Shown piece after piece: positions 5,133 through 5,514 of a stretch of DNA of 5,514 nt. Numbering within the stretch: the stretch's first letter is position 1; every line of letters starts with the position of its first letter. The position numbers were made by a program, and so were the translations under genes. The notes below the pieces were generated by a model. The model searched no databases. It worked only from the letters and a program-made list of their open reading frames with translations, and had not been told where the DNA came from. Source of the DNA: Flavihumibacter sp. (lineage in GTDB: Bacteria > Bacteroidota > Bacteroidia > Chitinophagales > Chitinophagaceae); assembly GCA_025455285.1 (NCBI GenBank), contig JALOMU010000150.1:1-5514 (forward strand), read 5' to 3'.

Positions 5133-5514
5133 TGATGGACTTCCTGCTTGCTGTTTGGGAACAATTCCGTTCCTTTTTTGGTTTTGATGCACTGATTCAA
5201 CTGATTGCTGAGGGAGATTACAGCAAACTCAGAACCTTTGAAGGCATTGCTGCTTTTATTTCTCCTGTCATTCCTATCATTCTGATCCTGGAATTAGTAA
5301 GAGGAATTTTCTACAAAAAGTTCAGTGTCATTTCTTATAAGATTCCCTTCTTTTCCTATGTATTGAATGCCTTCCTGGGAAGATTTATCGCCATTGGTAT
5401 GACTTTCCTGGTGATCGGATGGCTGGAAGATAAGGCCCTGTTTACTGTGCCTTTTACCTGGTATTGGTTTGTCTATGGCTATGTGATATGGGAACTCGCG
5501 CATTTTGTTTATCA
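5132..5514 (+). CDS. Sterol desaturase / fatty acid hydroxylase superfamily protein, 3' partial
   Basis: The frame is open to the window's 3' edge and shows 127 residues of an integral membrane protein. ATG codons at 5132 and 5135 are adjacent; the first is used here. Hydrophobic segments lie at about 38-60, 72-97 and 104-122. The last visible stretch, WYWFVYGYVIWELAHFVY, runs into what looks like the first His-rich iron-binding cluster of the superfamily (H124, with the next codon beginning CA, so His or Gln). From memory, Bacteroidota members of this family continue here with a His-rich segment; the remaining His boxes lie outside the window. Family members are membrane di-iron oxygenases that hydroxylate or desaturate lipids such as sterols, fatty acids or carotenoids; the substrate here is unknown. 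No TAnnTTTG promoter was seen directly upstream, so it may be co-transcribed with the small ORF. Confidence 0.8.
   Translation, partial: MMDFLLAVWEQFRSFFGFDALIQLIAEGDYSKLRTFEGIAAFISPVIPIILILELVRGIFYKKFSVISYKIPFFSYVLNAFLGRFIAIGMTFLVIGWLEDKALFTVPFTWYWFVYGYVIWELAHFVY

Noticed and set aside
5294..5503. Minus-strand ORF of 69 codons
   Set aside because: It is antisense to the clearly recognisable sterol desaturase-family reading frame and has no domain of its own.

Overview
The window looks like chromosomal DNA from a Bacteroidota bacterium, possibly of the Chitinophagales/Sphingobacteriales type. The signs are the protein families, a TAnnTTTG-type promoter element, weak or absent Shine-Dalgarno sequences, moderately AT-rich composition, and a signal peptide ending in the Ser-Gln style common in that phylum. 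The assignment rests on remembered family features, not on a search. All supported genes lie on the + strand. No tRNA, rRNA, CRISPR array, transposase or integrase was seen.

Region 1 (1-3888) is a compact K+/cation-homeostasis cluster. It begins inside a KdpD-type sensor histidine kinase (DUF4118 four-helix membrane domain, HisKA, HATPase) whose 5' end is outside the window. The KdpE response regulator follows with an 8-bp overlap. Twelve bases later comes a 717-residue CPA2-type cation:proton antiporter with a soluble tail resembling two universal-stress-protein folds. A likely reading is that the kinase and regulator sense K+ or turgor and control a Kdp ATPase encoded outside the window, while the antiporter balances cation entry by exchange with protons.

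Region 2 (3889-4682) is a secreted or periplasmic glycerophosphodiester phosphodiesterase-family protein, 29 bp after the antiporter. It may be co-transcribed but has no obvious functional link to K+.

Region 3 (4683-5131) holds the most unexplained structure. A 164-bp gap contains two AT-rich dyads, a TATCTTTG promoter element and, about 20 bp downstream of it, a clean intrinsic-terminator hairpin. Next is an unrecognised small ORF of about 74 codons, then a 60-bp gap with a perfect 9-bp inverted repeat whose second arm ends on the A of the next start codon.

Region 4 (5132-5514) is the N-terminal part of a sterol desaturase / fatty acid hydroxylase superfamily membrane protein, cut off by the window edge.

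Most of the window is ordinary. No confident new system is visible. The best candidates for a second look are the promoter-then-terminator leader with its small ORF, and the dyad on the hydroxylase start codon.
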